A stretch of DNA of 64,000 nt from Pseudoalteromonas denitrificans DSM 6059 (lineage in GTDB: Bacteria; Pseudomonadota; Gammaproteobacteria; Enterobacterales; Alteromonadaceae), in contig NZ_FOLO01000006.1 in assembly GCF_900112265.1 (NCBI RefSeq), positions 124,872-188,871 on the forward strand. Reading direction: 5' to 3'. Both the position numbers and the translations under genes were made by a program. A model generated the notes under the pieces. It saw only the letters and a program-made list of their open reading frames with translations, had not been told where the DNA came from and made no database searches. Shown in pieces: positions 17,560-26,763 of this stretch; the first letter of the stretch is position 1, and each line of letters starts with the position of its first letter.

Positions 17560-17584
17560 AAGCCAATATAAATCATATTGGCTT
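17560..17584 (-). terminator. Intrinsic terminator after the fliD-maf operon
   Basis: A perfect 10-bp stem (AAGCCAATAT / ATATTGGCTT) with a 5-base loop, followed on the minus strand by a run of T bases (17555-17560). It lies about 50 bases past the Maf gene stop and separates flagellar transcription from the glycosylation operon. Confidence 0.85.
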
Positions 17585-17636
17585 GAAGTTTTATCTTGTT
17601 ATTAAATTGACTAAGAGAAACATAATAATCAACTTT

Positions 17637-19655
17637 TTAATCTAGTTCATCAAGAATTTTAGTCTGGTAAACTTGCTTCATTTCAGCAAAATAATCAACC
17701 ATGCAATCAAGAACCTTACCTGAAAACTTATTTCTACTCTCATCGGTTCTCATGATATACATTAAACCTGTTGCTGGTACTTGTAAGTAATTAGTACTTC
17801 CCGAAAGCATACGACCCGCATATAAATTTTGTTTAATCGCCATATCATGAATAAGATTATACTGATAACTAAAAACGTCCATCAACTCTTTATGAGTTGC
17901 TTGAATACCTTTAAATTTCGGGTTTGCAACTTTATCCATTAACTCAAACATCAAAGTACTATATTCCTTTAGCTTCTCAACTAAAAAAGCATAGTCGTAC
18001 GCTTCAGATTTAGACTGTTCAAATAGAGATTTATGAATTGAAAAGTCATCTTGATGTTCTGTAAAAGTAATATCCTCAAGATGTTTTGGTTCTGCTCGCT
18101 GAATTTTGACACCATCAGAACAGTTATAACATTTAACATCTTCATTATCTGGGCGTCGTAATACATACTCAATAACATGGCGACCAAAATCAAAATGTGC
18201 TGTTGTTTCTACCGTATCTGAAAAATTCCCTTCCAGCATTTTATTACCATTTGTGGTAGCTTTATAAACATCTTTAAATTTTTCAAAATATACACTGTCT
18301 TTTGAGTGATGATGCTCTACATCCTTAAATCCAAGATCGACTCCAATTAAATACATTTCTTTAAAACCCGCTTTAGTTGCAAAAGCAACAGCTGCATTAC
18401 TTACTGTCGGGTTAGAACCAAACAAATGTAAAGATTGATCAAATGTATCAAGAAAAGCCATTCTTACTAAATCAGTGCCACCATCATTAGGTTTCATATA
18501 AATATAAGACTCACCGAATAAGTCAAGTACCTTTGGTGATACTGTATTCATCGAAACTATGGCTATATTTTTATAATAAGATTTATCTTCAATAACAGAA
18601 ACCCAATCGAATAACCCCTCTGTACGCTCAAGTTCAAAATGAAGCTCAGGTGTTAAACCTGCTTTATATAAAGGATAAAGCGCACTACCACAAGAAAATA
18701 AGTGATATTTATCTCTATTTTCTTTTAAGAAAGCAATAGACGAGTCTAAGCTTGGTCCATTAGCACAAATAAACACAGGTTTTGATGTTTTATCACCCAA
18801 CTGAACAGTACTATTTATGACTCTTCTATTTTTATCTCTTAAGTTTTTTAAAGTATGATTGACAGAAATCATCTCATCTTCCATAAAACCAAAACCAGAA
18901 TAAAAATTAGTTACATTGTCCAATAAGCGTTCAAGGGCTTCATCAGATTCAGGGCTGTTATAGTGACGATAAATTGGTAATACACCACAACGATATACTC
19001 CTCGTTCAAATAATAGCTTATGTAAATCTTCAATATAAAATTCAGGTGTTGAACCAACTTGAATCGTTATACCTTTATTTGCCTCAGTATATTTCTCTAT
19101 TAATTCTTTATAATCAACTACGTGTAAAGAGGCGAAAAAAATATCATTATTAGGTTCATAAATATAAAGATGACCTATATCTTTTTCGCTTAATTTTTCA
19201 ATGTGGTAACCCAAGCCAACACCAATTAAACACATTAAAGGATAATACTTGGGGTTCTCATATGGCGCATCTTTGCTTTCTTCTATGCTTTCATCGCCCG
19301 CACAAACTAAATTGCGAAGTAAACCAACATGTTTGAACATGTCATCCACTGCGGCTGCATCAATCAACTTTAATCGATATATATTTCGAAGAGGTGATGA
19401 AAAGTACATCTCAAATTGCGCTTCGGATAGCAACTTAGGGTTTTCATTATAGATGAAGCCTTCTTTTCCAGCGATATTCAAATGACCTTTATCATCCATT
19501 TCTAAACCATACTCAGTAGGTTTATAGTCTTTGAAACGTTGATAAAAATTTGGAAAGTGAATTTTTAAAACTTCGAGGTTCTGTTGAAACGTTAAACTCA
19601 GGACTTGCCTTAAAATCTCTACCGCAGGCTCTTCATTTGAAACTGAATCTGTCAT
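17637..19655 (-). CDS. Maf-type flagellin glycosyltransferase (DUF115/MptE-like), second copy
   Basis: A 672-residue paralogue of 9387-11423 with the same landmarks: PVFICANGPSLDSSI, FSCGSALYPLYKAGLTPE, FELERTE, LFGSNPTVSNAAVAFA, IGVDLGFKDVEHHHSKDS. Maf enzymes glycosylate flagellin with nonulosonic acids before export. It follows fliD by 17 bases, the place where fliS usually sits, and is followed by a strong terminator, so it is expressed with flaG and fliD. This suggests it is the main flagellin-modifying enzyme, with the other copy perhaps using the second sugar (inference). Confidence 0.87.
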   Translation of the reverse strand: MTDSVSNEEPAVEILRQVLSLTFQQNLEVLKIHFPNFYQRFKDYKPTEYGLEMDDKGHLNIAGKEGFIYNENPKLLSEAQFEMYFSSPLRNIYRLKLIDAAAVDDMFKHVGLLRNLVCAGDESIEESKDAPYENPKYYPLMCLIGVGLGYHIEKLSEKDIGHLYIYEPNNDIFFASLHVVDYKELIEKYTEANKGITIQVGSTPEFYIEDLHKLLFERGVYRCGVLPIYRHYNSPESDEALERLLDNVTNFYSGFGFMEDEMISVNHTLKNLRDKNRRVINSTVQLGDKTSKPVFICANGPSLDSSIAFLKENRDKYHLFSCGSALYPLYKAGLTPELHFELERTEGLFDWVSVIEDKSYYKNIAIVSMNTVSPKVLDLFGESYIYMKPNDGGTDLVRMAFLDTFDQSLHLFGSNPTVSNAAVAFATKAGFKEMYLIGVDLGFKDVEHHHSKDSVYFEKFKDVYKATTNGNKMLEGNFSDTVETTAHFDFGRHVIEYVLRRPDNEDVKCYNCSDGVKIQRAEPKHLEDITFTEHQDDFSIHKSLFEQSKSEAYDYAFLVEKLKEYSTLMFELMDKVANPKFKGIQATHKELMDVFSYQYNLIHDMAIKQNLYAGRMLSGSTNYLQVPATGLMYIMRTDESRNKFSGKVLDCMVDYFAEMKQVYQTKILDELD

Positions 19656-19672
19656 ATTTTCTCACTTGCTAT

Positions 19673-21061
19673 TTATTTTTTACTTGTAAACCCAGGTAAA
19701 TTACTTAACTGATTATCTAAAAAAGTTCCAGTATTAGTTAACTTAGCTACAATTTGATCCATGGCTAAAAATTGTGCATAAAGTCGACTTTCAGTTGAGG
19801 ATAAACGTTTTTCAAAATTTATTTTTTCATCATCCCAATCTTTTGATGATATTTGCAAGCCATTAATTCGGTCATCTAAAATACCACCTGTCGTTTTATA
19901 CTCAGTTACTATCGTAGCAAGTTTTTTGCCAACACCGTCCGTTCCGGAGAATAATTCTTTGAATTGATCAAAATCAGTTGAAATAGCTTTTGTTAATCTA
20001 TCATTATCAAGTTCTAAGGTACCATCTCTTTGTGTCGTAATACCAATTGATGACATTGAAACTTGTAAACCATTAGATAAGGTCACAGGTTGTGCGATTG
20101 CATTACGGATTTGATTCATCATAGTACGCAATGTACCATCACCTGTTAATATACCTTTAGTTCCCGCATCAACATTTACAGCTGAGAGTTCAACAACTTG
20201 AGCAACAGTACTATTAAAAGATTCAACAAATTTCTCAAGTTCTTCTTTCACACTGTCTGTATCTAATGAAACTTTGAAAATATCTGATTTACCAACCTCA
20301 TGGGCTTCTTTTAAATTTAATATAACGCCTTCTATTGCCCCTTCAACCTTATTTGATGCGCTAGTAATTGTTAAGCTGCCATCTATTTTTATTTTTGCAT
20401 CTTCTGCTGGTGTATTTTCAGTGAAAAAGTTATTTGTTCCATCCTGACTTAAACGAGATAACCCAAGCCCATCAACTAAATCCCCATCATCATCTGTGAT
20501 TGTGAGTTTAATTTCATTTGCAAGCCCAGTTTCATTTCCTGTTAATACAAGATGTTCACCATCATCGGCTGTGATTATAGTAGCTGTTACACCTGGGTTA
20601 GATGATAAATTATTAATTTTATCTTTTAATGTTTGAAGGGTATCGTCGGCTGCAACTGTAATATTAGCTGTATTTGATCCAACATCAATTTTCATTGTAC
20701 CTTCACCGATAAATCCAGCGATTGTTGGAGATGTAATTTTATGGGCGGTCGCAATTTTTTCTACTTCAATATTATAACTACCAGGTTGAGCAGCAGATCC
20801 AGCTTCAATATCAAATTTTGTAGATGCGTTTTCCACGCTGCGTTTACTAAAAGTAGTAGGAAGTTTTAATTTAAATAATACATCATCTAAATCAGATAAA
20901 TTACTTTTTAATTTGCCAAAGGCTGAGATTTTTTCAGTGATATCCTTTTGTGCACTATCGTGCCGAGAATCAAAAGGGATTCGCTCAGCCGCAATTAAAT
21001 CAGTTACGATTTTATTTACATCTAAGCCTGAACCTATTCCTGGGGAAGTTATAGATGCCAT
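19673..21061 (-). CDS. fliD: Flagellar filament cap / hook-associated protein 2
   Basis: A 462-residue FliD. The N-terminus SPGIGSGLDVNKIVTDLI is the FliD_N signature, the C-terminal domain contains LDNDRLTKAISTDFDQFKELFSG, and it ends in a coiled-coil segment (ERRL-like FEKRLSSTESRLYAQFLAMDQIVAKL) used for capping pentamer contacts. FliD caps the filament tip and folds flagellin. The gene is 10 bases after flaG and 17 bases before a Maf gene; no fliS is seen downstream. Confidence 0.95.
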   Translation of the reverse strand: MASITSPGIGSGLDVNKIVTDLIAAERIPFDSRHDSAQKDITEKISAFGKLKSNLSDLDDVLFKLKLPTTFSKRSVENASTKFDIEAGSAAQPGSYNIEVEKIATAHKITSPTIAGFIGEGTMKIDVGSNTANITVAADDTLQTLKDKINNLSSNPGVTATIITADDGEHLVLTGNETGLANEIKLTITDDDGDLVDGLGLSRLSQDGTNNFFTENTPAEDAKIKIDGSLTITSASNKVEGAIEGVILNLKEAHEVGKSDIFKVSLDTDSVKEELEKFVESFNSTVAQVVELSAVNVDAGTKGILTGDGTLRTMMNQIRNAIAQPVTLSNGLQVSMSSIGITTQRDGTLELDNDRLTKAISTDFDQFKELFSGTDGVGKKLATIVTEYKTTGGILDDRINGLQISSKDWDDEKINFEKRLSSTESRLYAQFLAMDQIVAKLTNTGTFLDNQLSNLPGFTSKK

Positions 21062-21071
21062 AATATCTACC

Positions 21072-21473
21072 TTATACTTCTTTTTTAATTAAAATCCCCG
21101 CAGCTTCAGATATTCTAGATGCTAAATCTAATATCTCTTCCGATGGAATTTGGCGAATTAAATCACCCGATTCTTTATCAATAACAGAGATCACATCGCG
21201 CCCTGACTCTTCATCAACTGAAAATCGTAAATCTTTATTGATCGATGAAACAAAATCTTGCAATTGTTGCGCCACTTTATTGGCATTCTTTATATCTTTT
21301 TCGCCTTCAGCTTCTGTTTTTTTAACTTTATTTTCGTCTAAAAATTGCTTGTTCTTAGGATCTTCAGATGACTTCTCTGTATTTCCTACTGTTATGGATT
21401 CAACCGCAGACTTATGTGTCTGATTTTCATTAGATGAACTAGCGATTGGAATCGTTTGCGTCACTATTTCCAT
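21072..21473 (-). CDS. flaG: FlaG family protein
   Basis: A 133-residue FlaG protein. The C-terminal half matches the family (LRFSVDEESGRDVISVIDKESGDLIRQIPSEEILDLASRI), and the N-terminal half is a polar, low-complexity linker. FlaG influences filament length in polar flagellates. A strong RBS (ggagg, 6 bases before ATG) is present. It sits between flagellin and fliD, as in Vibrio. I found no convincing own promoter; a hairpin lies upstream (21511-21545). Confidence 0.9.
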   Translation of the reverse strand: MEIVTQTIPIASSSNENQTHKSAVESITVGNTEKSSEDPKNKQFLDENKVKKTEAEGEKDIKNANKVAQQLQDFVSSINKDLRFSVDEESGRDVISVIDKESGDLIRQIPSEEILDLASRISEAAGILIKKEV

Positions 21474-21510
21474 AATTCCTCCCTAATACTCATGTAATTA
21501 AAGCACGGAT

Positions 21511-21545
21511 AATGTAAAGAAACCACTCCTTGGCCTCTTTACATT
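21511..21545 (-). terminator. Hairpin between flagellin 2 and flaG
   Basis: A perfect 10-bp inverted repeat (AATGTAAAGA / TCTTTACATT) with a 15-base loop that contains a further short CCA/TGG pairing. No T-run follows, so it may be a weak terminator, an mRNA 3'-end stabiliser or an attenuator lowering flaG-fliD expression relative to flagellin. Confidence 0.5.
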
Positions 21546-21582
21546 CAATTGGCTCTATATTCTAAAACAACTAACTCAATGC

Positions 21583-23202
21583 TTAACCTAATAAACTTAA
21601 TGCTGCTTGTGGGATCTGATTAGCTTGTGCCAATATAGATGTTCCCGCTTGTTGCAGTATTTGTGCTTTAGTCAAAGAAGCTGTTTCTGTTGCAAAATCA
21701 GTATCACGAATACGTGAACGTGATGCTGATGCATTCTCACTTACATTAGTTAAGTTAGAAATTGTAGAAGTTAAACGGTTTTGCGCCGCACCTAACGTAG
21801 AACGTTGCCCATCAATAAAGGCCAAGGCACCATCAATAACATCAACAGACATTTGTGCACCTACTGCAGTGCTCATATCAACATCTTCAATATTTGATAA
21901 CTCAGATAGCTCTTGCCCTGCAACATTTTGCGTAATATCAGCAGTTGAGCTTACTCGGTAATCTTCTGCTGATGTTGTTCGCACAGTTCCAACAAAAGCT
22001 ATGGTACCTTGTGACATCTGCGCAGCTTGTTCAGCAACCGTAATTGAAGTGACAACTTGTGCAGTATCGTTTGTATCACCTTCATAATCAAAAGTTTGCG
22101 CACTTACAGTCATTAATGTACCAGCTGCACCACCTGTAAAGGCTACATTGGTAAGTTGAATATTATCACCATTTTCACTGACAAGTTTTAGATCACCCTC
22201 AGATGTCAGCGAAGCTGCAATGCCTGTATCATTAGTTACAGCGTTAATTGCGTTGGCAATCGAAGATAAATCTTCACTATTTGTAAAATCAGCTTTAATA
22301 ATAGGTGCATCTACGGCCGGATCAGTATTACTACCACGCAATTCAAATGTAATGGTTGAACTTGCTGATAATGAACCAAAACTACTAGATGAAACAAAAT
22401 CTAAAGTTGCAACAGTACGTGCATCAGCATCAACACCTGTTGTTGGTGTCGCTAATTGAATTGCTTTTTGTAAATCTTGCGCCGTACTGGTACCTGTAAC
22501 AGTCGCAGTCGCAGAGCCCTGAGCACCTTGAATACCGATTTGAATTACAGAACCTTGTGAACCTAAATATGAACTACCAGTACCAATCGCATCATAAGCA
22601 GCTATACCACCTAAACCAGCATTAGCCGCACCAGAATCAGCTACAGTACCCACAGCACCATCGGCATTAGTTCTTAAGTTATAGGTTTGTGCACCAATAT
22701 CGTCAGCAAAATATGAACCTATGCTTACCGTAATTGTTTCAAATGCTTTTGCACCTACTTGAAAACCTTCAGAACCAAATGAACCATCTAATAAACGACG
22801 GTCACCAAAAGCGGTTGTACCTGCTATACGGTCAAGTTCAAATTGTAATTGCGATACTTCTTCTTGAATTGCACCACGGTCTTCATTTGAGAATGTACCA
22901 TTCGCCGCTTGTAGGGCAAGATCTCGCATACGGTGTAAAATATTAGTACTTTCTTGTAGAGCTCCTTCAGCTGTTTGTGCTAAAGAGATAGCGTCATTTG
23001 CATTTCGTGTTGCTACATTCAAACCGTTAACTTGAGATGTTAAACGATTTGAAATTTGTAAACCTGCTGCATCATCACGTGCACTATTGATCCTAAGACC
23101 TGAAGATAAACGAGATAATGACGTTCCAACCATGTCTGATGACTTAGTTAGGTTTCTTTGGGCATTTAATGATGCCGTGTTCGTTGCTATAGACAGAGCC
23201 AT
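21583..23202 (-). CDS. Flagellin, second of tandem pair (sigma-28 type)
   Basis: A 539-residue flagellin. D0/D1 N-terminus ([14 protein letters not shown]..., [20 protein letters not shown]), a long central region of about 250 residues (D2/D3-like), and the C-terminal D1/D0 ([20 protein letters not shown]..., ending PQAALSLLG). It is exported by the flagellar type III system and polymerises into filament. Ser/Thr-rich central segments are possible nonulosonate O-glycosylation sites for the Maf enzymes. RBS aggag. A sigma-28 promoter is readable upstream (23257-23283). The central region is closely similar to the upstream paralogue. Confidence 0.95.
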   Translation of the reverse strand: MALSIATNTASLNAQRNLTKSSDMVGTSLSRLSSGLRINSARDDAAGLQISNRLTSQVNGLNVATRNANDAISLAQTAEGALQESTNILHRMRDLALQAANGTFSNEDRGAIQEEVSQLQFELDRIAGTTAFGDRRLLDGSFGSEGFQVGAKAFETITVSIGSYFADDIGAQTYNLRTNADGAVGTVADSGAANAGLGGIAAYDAIGTGSSYLGSQGSVIQIGIQGAQGSATATVTGTSTAQDLQKAIQLATPTTGVDADARTVATLDFVSSSSFGSLSASSTITFELRGSNTDPAVDAPIIKADFTNSEDLSSIANAINAVTNDTGIAASLTSEGDLKLVSENGDNIQLTNVAFTGGAAGTLMTVSAQTFDYEGDTNDTAQVVTSITVAEQAAQMSQGTIAFVGTVRTTSAEDYRVSSTADITQNVAGQELSELSNIEDVDMSTAVGAQMSVDVIDGALAFIDGQRSTLGAAQNRLTSTISNLTNVSENASASRSRIRDTDFATETASLTKAQILQQAGTSILAQANQIPQAALSLLG

Positions 23203-23256
23203 AATTAATTCTCCTAATTAACTAAAAGAAATTGTTAAATTTCTATTTCAATAAGT

Positions 23257-23283
23257 TTTTCGGCATCAAGAAGAATTACTTTA
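23257..23283 (-). promoter_or_regulatory. Sigma-28 (FliA) promoter of flagellin 2
   Basis: On the minus strand the sequence reads TAAAGTAA, 11 bases, GCCGAAAA, against the FliA consensus TAAAGTTT-N11-GCCGATAA. Spacing is exact. It lies 55 bases upstream of the flagellin ATG and after the terminator of the preceding flagellin gene. Confidence 0.85.
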
Positions 23284-23328
23284 GAAGTTTTTTTCCTTTT
23301 TAATTCATTTATAAAATATTAACCTTAA

Positions 23329-23363
23329 AAAACAAAAAGAAGACAGTGTCTCCTTTTTGTTTT
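23329..23363 (-). terminator. Terminator after flagellin 1
   Basis: A 35-base near-perfect palindrome: 11-bp outer stem (AAAACAAAAAG / CTTTTTGTTTT) plus an inner AGACA/TGTCT stem. On the minus strand the 3' arm runs into a T-rich tail. It is 42 bases beyond the flagellin 1 stop, so each flagellin gene is its own transcription unit. Confidence 0.85.
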
Positions 23364-23404
23364 AATTTAGAAAAGCTTGCCGCTTTTTCTTAATTCGGTC
23401 AAAG

Positions 23405-25030
23405 TTAGCCGCCCAATAGAGACAATGCCGCTTGTGGTATTTGATTCGCTTGCGATAACATTGATGTTCCTGCTTGTTGTAATATTTGATTTTTTGTTAA
23501 TTCAGCAGTTTCAATTGCAAAGTCAGTATCTCTGATACGGCTACGTGACGCAGATGCATTTTCTGAAACAACGGTTAAATTGGAAATTGTTGATTGTAGT
23601 CGATTTTGAACTGCACCTAAACCCGCTCTTTGAGAATCAATAAATGCAAGACCACCATCAATAACATCAACAGCCATTTGTGCACCTATTGCAGTTCTAA
23701 CATCTATATCATCAACATTTTCTAAGTTAGATAGTTGTTGACCATTAAGGTTCTGATTTAATAAAGCACTGGCACTTATACGGAAGTCATCATTAGATGT
23801 CATTCTTACAACCCCAACAAATGCAATACTATTAGTAGACATAGTAGGATCACTTGCCATAGTAGTTGAAGAAATAATTTGTGCAGAAGAAGTTATATCG
23901 CCTTCATATTCAAATGTATTTGCACTAATTGCAAGTAATGAGCCCGCGCCACCATCAGATAATGTTAAATTTGTAATCTCAATATTATCGCCACGTTCAT
24001 TAACTAATTTTAAATCCCCTTCTGAAGTTAATGTTGCTGCAATCCCTGTTTCACTAGTTTGTGCATTGATAGAATTAGCAACCGATGATAAATCCTCTGA
24101 ATTAGTAAAACTAGCCTTAATAATAGGCGCTGGAATAGTCGGGTCGGTATTTAACCCCCTTAACTCAAATGTAACTGTTGCTTCGGCCGATAACGAACCA
24201 AAACTACTTGTAGAAACAAAATCTAGTGTTGCAACTGTTCTTGCATCAGCATCAACTCCAGTAGTAGGTGTCGCTAACTGAATTGCTTTTTGTAAATCAA
24301 GTGCCGTTGCAGTACCTGTTACAGTTGCAGTCGCAGAACCTTGTGCTCCTTGTATTCCGACAGCAACAACTGAACCTTGAGATCCTAAATAGCCACTTGC
24401 ACTCCCCCTGGCATCATAAGTACCAATTCCACCTAAACCTATGGCTGTACCACCGGAGACAACTTCACCAACCGTATTAACATCACCTAATGCTTCTTTT
24501 TGTAATAAGTGGGTTTCAGCACCTATCGTATCAGCAAAAAAAGCACCTATACTTACACTAATAGTTTCAAATGCAGTGGCACCAACCTGAAAACTTTCAG
24601 AACCAAATGTACCATTTAATAATTTTCTATCACCAAAGCTGGTTGTTTCTGAAATACGATCAATTTCTTGTTGTAATTGAGCAACTTCTTCTTGTATTGC
24701 AATTCTGTCTGTATTTGAAAATGTACCATTGGCAGCTTGAAGCGCTAAATCACGCATACGTTGTAAAATATTTGTAGTTTCTTGTAGTGCACCTTCAGCT
24801 GTTTGAGCCATTGAAATACCATCGTTTGCATTTCTAGCGGCAACATTTAACCCATTAATTTGAGATGTAAGACGATTTGATATTTGCAATCCTGCGGCAT
24901 CATCTTTAGCACTATTAATCCTAAGGCCTGAAGATAATCTCTGTAACGAGGTATCCAAACCAGCTGACGATTTACTTAAATTACGCTGGCTGTTCAATGA
25001 AGCCACGTTTGTATTAATGAACAAAGACAT
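23405..25030 (-). CDS. Flagellin, first of tandem pair (sigma-54 type, FlaA-like)
   Basis: A 541-residue flagellin with the same architecture as 21583-23202: conserved D0/D1 N-terminus ([33 protein letters not shown]), expanded middle, and C-terminus [20 protein letters not shown] ... [10 protein letters not shown]. The two differ mostly around residues 175-205 and 385-430 and are nearly identical in the [14 protein letters not shown]...TLDFVS region. It has a strong RBS (ggagaaagta) and a sigma-54 promoter (25106-25120). By analogy with Vibrio FlaA, this may be the essential core flagellin, expressed a step earlier than the sigma-28 copy (inference). Confidence 0.95.
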   Translation of the reverse strand: MSLFINTNVASLNSQRNLSKSSAGLDTSLQRLSSGLRINSAKDDAAGLQISNRLTSQINGLNVAARNANDGISMAQTAEGALQETTNILQRMRDLALQAANGTFSNTDRIAIQEEVAQLQQEIDRISETTSFGDRKLLNGTFGSESFQVGATAFETISVSIGAFFADTIGAETHLLQKEALGDVNTVGEVVSGGTAIGLGGIGTYDARGSASGYLGSQGSVVAVGIQGAQGSATATVTGTATALDLQKAIQLATPTTGVDADARTVATLDFVSTSSFGSLSAEATVTFELRGLNTDPTIPAPIIKASFTNSEDLSSVANSINAQTSETGIAATLTSEGDLKLVNERGDNIEITNLTLSDGGAGSLLAISANTFEYEGDITSSAQIISSTTMASDPTMSTNSIAFVGVVRMTSNDDFRISASALLNQNLNGQQLSNLENVDDIDVRTAIGAQMAVDVIDGGLAFIDSQRAGLGAVQNRLQSTISNLTVVSENASASRSRIRDTDFAIETAELTKNQILQQAGTSMLSQANQIPQAALSLLGG

Positions 25031-25105
25031 TTACTTTCTCCTTAGGACAAATCGGTTTCTTGATGGCCCAATTACTAAATCAAAAACTAACTACCTAATT
25101 AAAAA

Positions 25106-25120
25106 GCAAACAATGTGCCA
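25106..25120 (-). promoter_or_regulatory. Sigma-54 promoter of flagellin 1
   Basis: Minus strand TGGCACATTGTTTGC matches the -24/-12 consensus TGGCAC-N5-TTGC at every fixed position. It lies 75 bases upstream of the flagellin ATG, in the gap after flgL. Likely activated by a FlrC-type enhancer-binding protein not in this window. Confidence 0.92.
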
Positions 25121-25123
25121 GCT

Positions 25124-26656
25124 TTATATAAAATTAAATAAACTTAGCTCTTGAACTTTAGCAAATGCCTGTTGTGAGGCTTGTAAACCTGTCATTGATG
25201 ATTGGAAAGTCTGCATTGCGGCGTAAATATCAACTTCTTCTAAATTAGCAAGCGCGGTTACTGAAACTTCTTTAAATTTAAACTGTGCATTAGCTTCATT
25301 ATCGATTGTATTTAATCTGGCACCCACTTGAGAGCGAATATTATCAACATTCGTAAAGGCATTTTTTAAATCTTGCTGAAGATCGCCAAGTAATTGACCT
25401 CTGCGAGAACTTTCAGGCCTATCGAGGCGAATAGTATCCGCTGCGGCAGGTGCTGGCCCGGCAAGATCTAGCTCAATACCATTAAACTCTAATTTAGTGC
25501 CCGTTGGATTATAAGTTTGCGCAGGCACAGGTGTTGAAAGTACAGTTACGGGTATCGTTGACCGATCAACCTCATTAACCTGAACCGTATCTGGAGCCCC
25601 TGGTGTCAAAATAATGTCAAAATCGGCTAAAGTATGCTCATCAGGTTTAATTATATTACCTCCTGAAATACCAACAGTTGATGTTGGATTAGGCATAGCA
25701 GTATAATTATTTCCTGTTACTTTCATTGTTTCAATGGCTTGCTTTAATACCCAATGTAAAGATTTTTCAGTATTTCCTGGCGCGGCCGTAATGCTAAATG
25801 TATCATTGACTTCTGCTCTTGTACTTGCATCAGTTTTAATGCTGATCCCCTGCACTTGAATATCATCACCAGGTGTAAAGTTACGAGAAGGGGTTACTGT
25901 AATACCTGTTTGAACATCAATTACATGATAAGAAGTTGCTGGTGCTGGTGCCGTTCCTGAAAAAACAACTTGATATGCACTCGCTGGAGCGGTGGGTTGA
26001 GTAAATTCTGTACTGTCAGATACTAAACCAACTGATAAATCTAAGGTCCCTGTATTTCCCCCCCCAGCTGTATTTAAAAAATGACCGTATGGAGAACTTA
26101 CATTATCAATGAAACTGTTTCCCGGATCATTTACTTCAACTTTATAGCTTGCAGCAACGAGTACCTCTCTTTGCCCACTATCCCCTTGATATTGGGCATA
26201 ACCAAATTTATCTTCTTTATAAGGTATAGTATTTGTTTGAAACCCTGAATATAAATAGTCACCATTTGAATTTTTTGAATTTGACAAAGCAAATAACTCA
26301 TCAGCTCGCTTATCAAGCTCTATTCCTATCGCATTTAATGAAACAGAATCTAAAGAACCATTACCAGCTTGCACTAACAACTCTTGTACACGAAGCATAA
26401 TGACATTCATACTTGATAAATTACTTTCTTCTACTTCATTAAACCTTGAAGCAGTTCCCTGTGCATTGACATAACGATCTGAAACACTGATTTCACTTTT
26501 AAGTTTAATTATTGTATTTGACGCAACGGGATCATCAGAAGGCCTTAATATCTTTTTCCCTGTAGATAACTCTTCTTGTGCTCGATCAAGATTTGATTGC
26601 CTAGTTTGAAGACTGAATAAACTACGATCGTAAAAATTTTGTGTACCGATACGCAT
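25124..26656 (-). CDS. flgL: Flagellar hook-filament junction protein FlgL (HAP3)
   Basis: A 510-residue FlgL. N-terminal MRIGTQNFYDRSLFSLQ..., DRAQEELSTGKKILRPSDDPVAS is the family signature and the C-terminus ends TFQSSMTGLQASQQAFAKVQELSLFNFI. It is longer than the enterobacterial protein (about 317 residues) because of a large insert in the middle, common in polar flagellates. FlgL forms the second junction ring between hook and filament. A run of eight G bases (coding strand) at 26058-26065 encodes Gly-Gly and could slip. RBS aggag. It follows flgK by 107 bases; no clear promoter is seen. Confidence 0.95.
   Translation of the reverse strand: MRIGTQNFYDRSLFSLQTRQSNLDRAQEELSTGKKILRPSDDPVASNTIIKLKSEISVSDRYVNAQGTASRFNEVEESNLSSMNVIMLRVQELLVQAGNGSLDSVSLNAIGIELDKRADELFALSNSKNSNGDYLYSGFQTNTIPYKEDKFGYAQYQGDSGQREVLVAASYKVEVNDPGNSFIDNVSSPYGHFLNTAGGGNTGTLDLSVGLVSDSTEFTQPTAPASAYQVVFSGTAPAPATSYHVIDVQTGITVTPSRNFTPGDDIQVQGISIKTDASTRAEVNDTFSITAAPGNTEKSLHWVLKQAIETMKVTGNNYTAMPNPTSTVGISGGNIIKPDEHTLADFDIILTPGAPDTVQVNEVDRSTIPVTVLSTPVPAQTYNPTGTKLEFNGIELDLAGPAPAAADTIRLDRPESSRRGQLLGDLQQDLKNAFTNVDNIRSQVGARLNTIDNEANAQFKFKEVSVTALANLEEVDIYAAMQTFQSSMTGLQASQQAFAKVQELSLFNFI
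26058..26065. repeat. 8-bp G/C homopolymer inside flgL
   Basis: Eight consecutive C on the plus strand (G on the coding strand), in AT-rich DNA. One-base slippage would shift the flgL frame and truncate it. Confidence 0.9.
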
Positions 26657-26763
26657 AACGGTTCTCCTAACAAACGATTTTTTGGGAAATGGCTTTCAAA
26701 ACAGATAGGCTAAAAGCATAAAAAAATTGATTCGTAATAAACAAAAAACACATGACTAATCTC

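Noticed and set aside
22220..24480. Several open frames of 60-80 codons on the plus strand opposite the flagellin genes
   Set aside because: They are antisense shadows of conserved flagellin sequence, lack RBS and protein-like composition, and mirror each other only because the two flagellins are paralogous.
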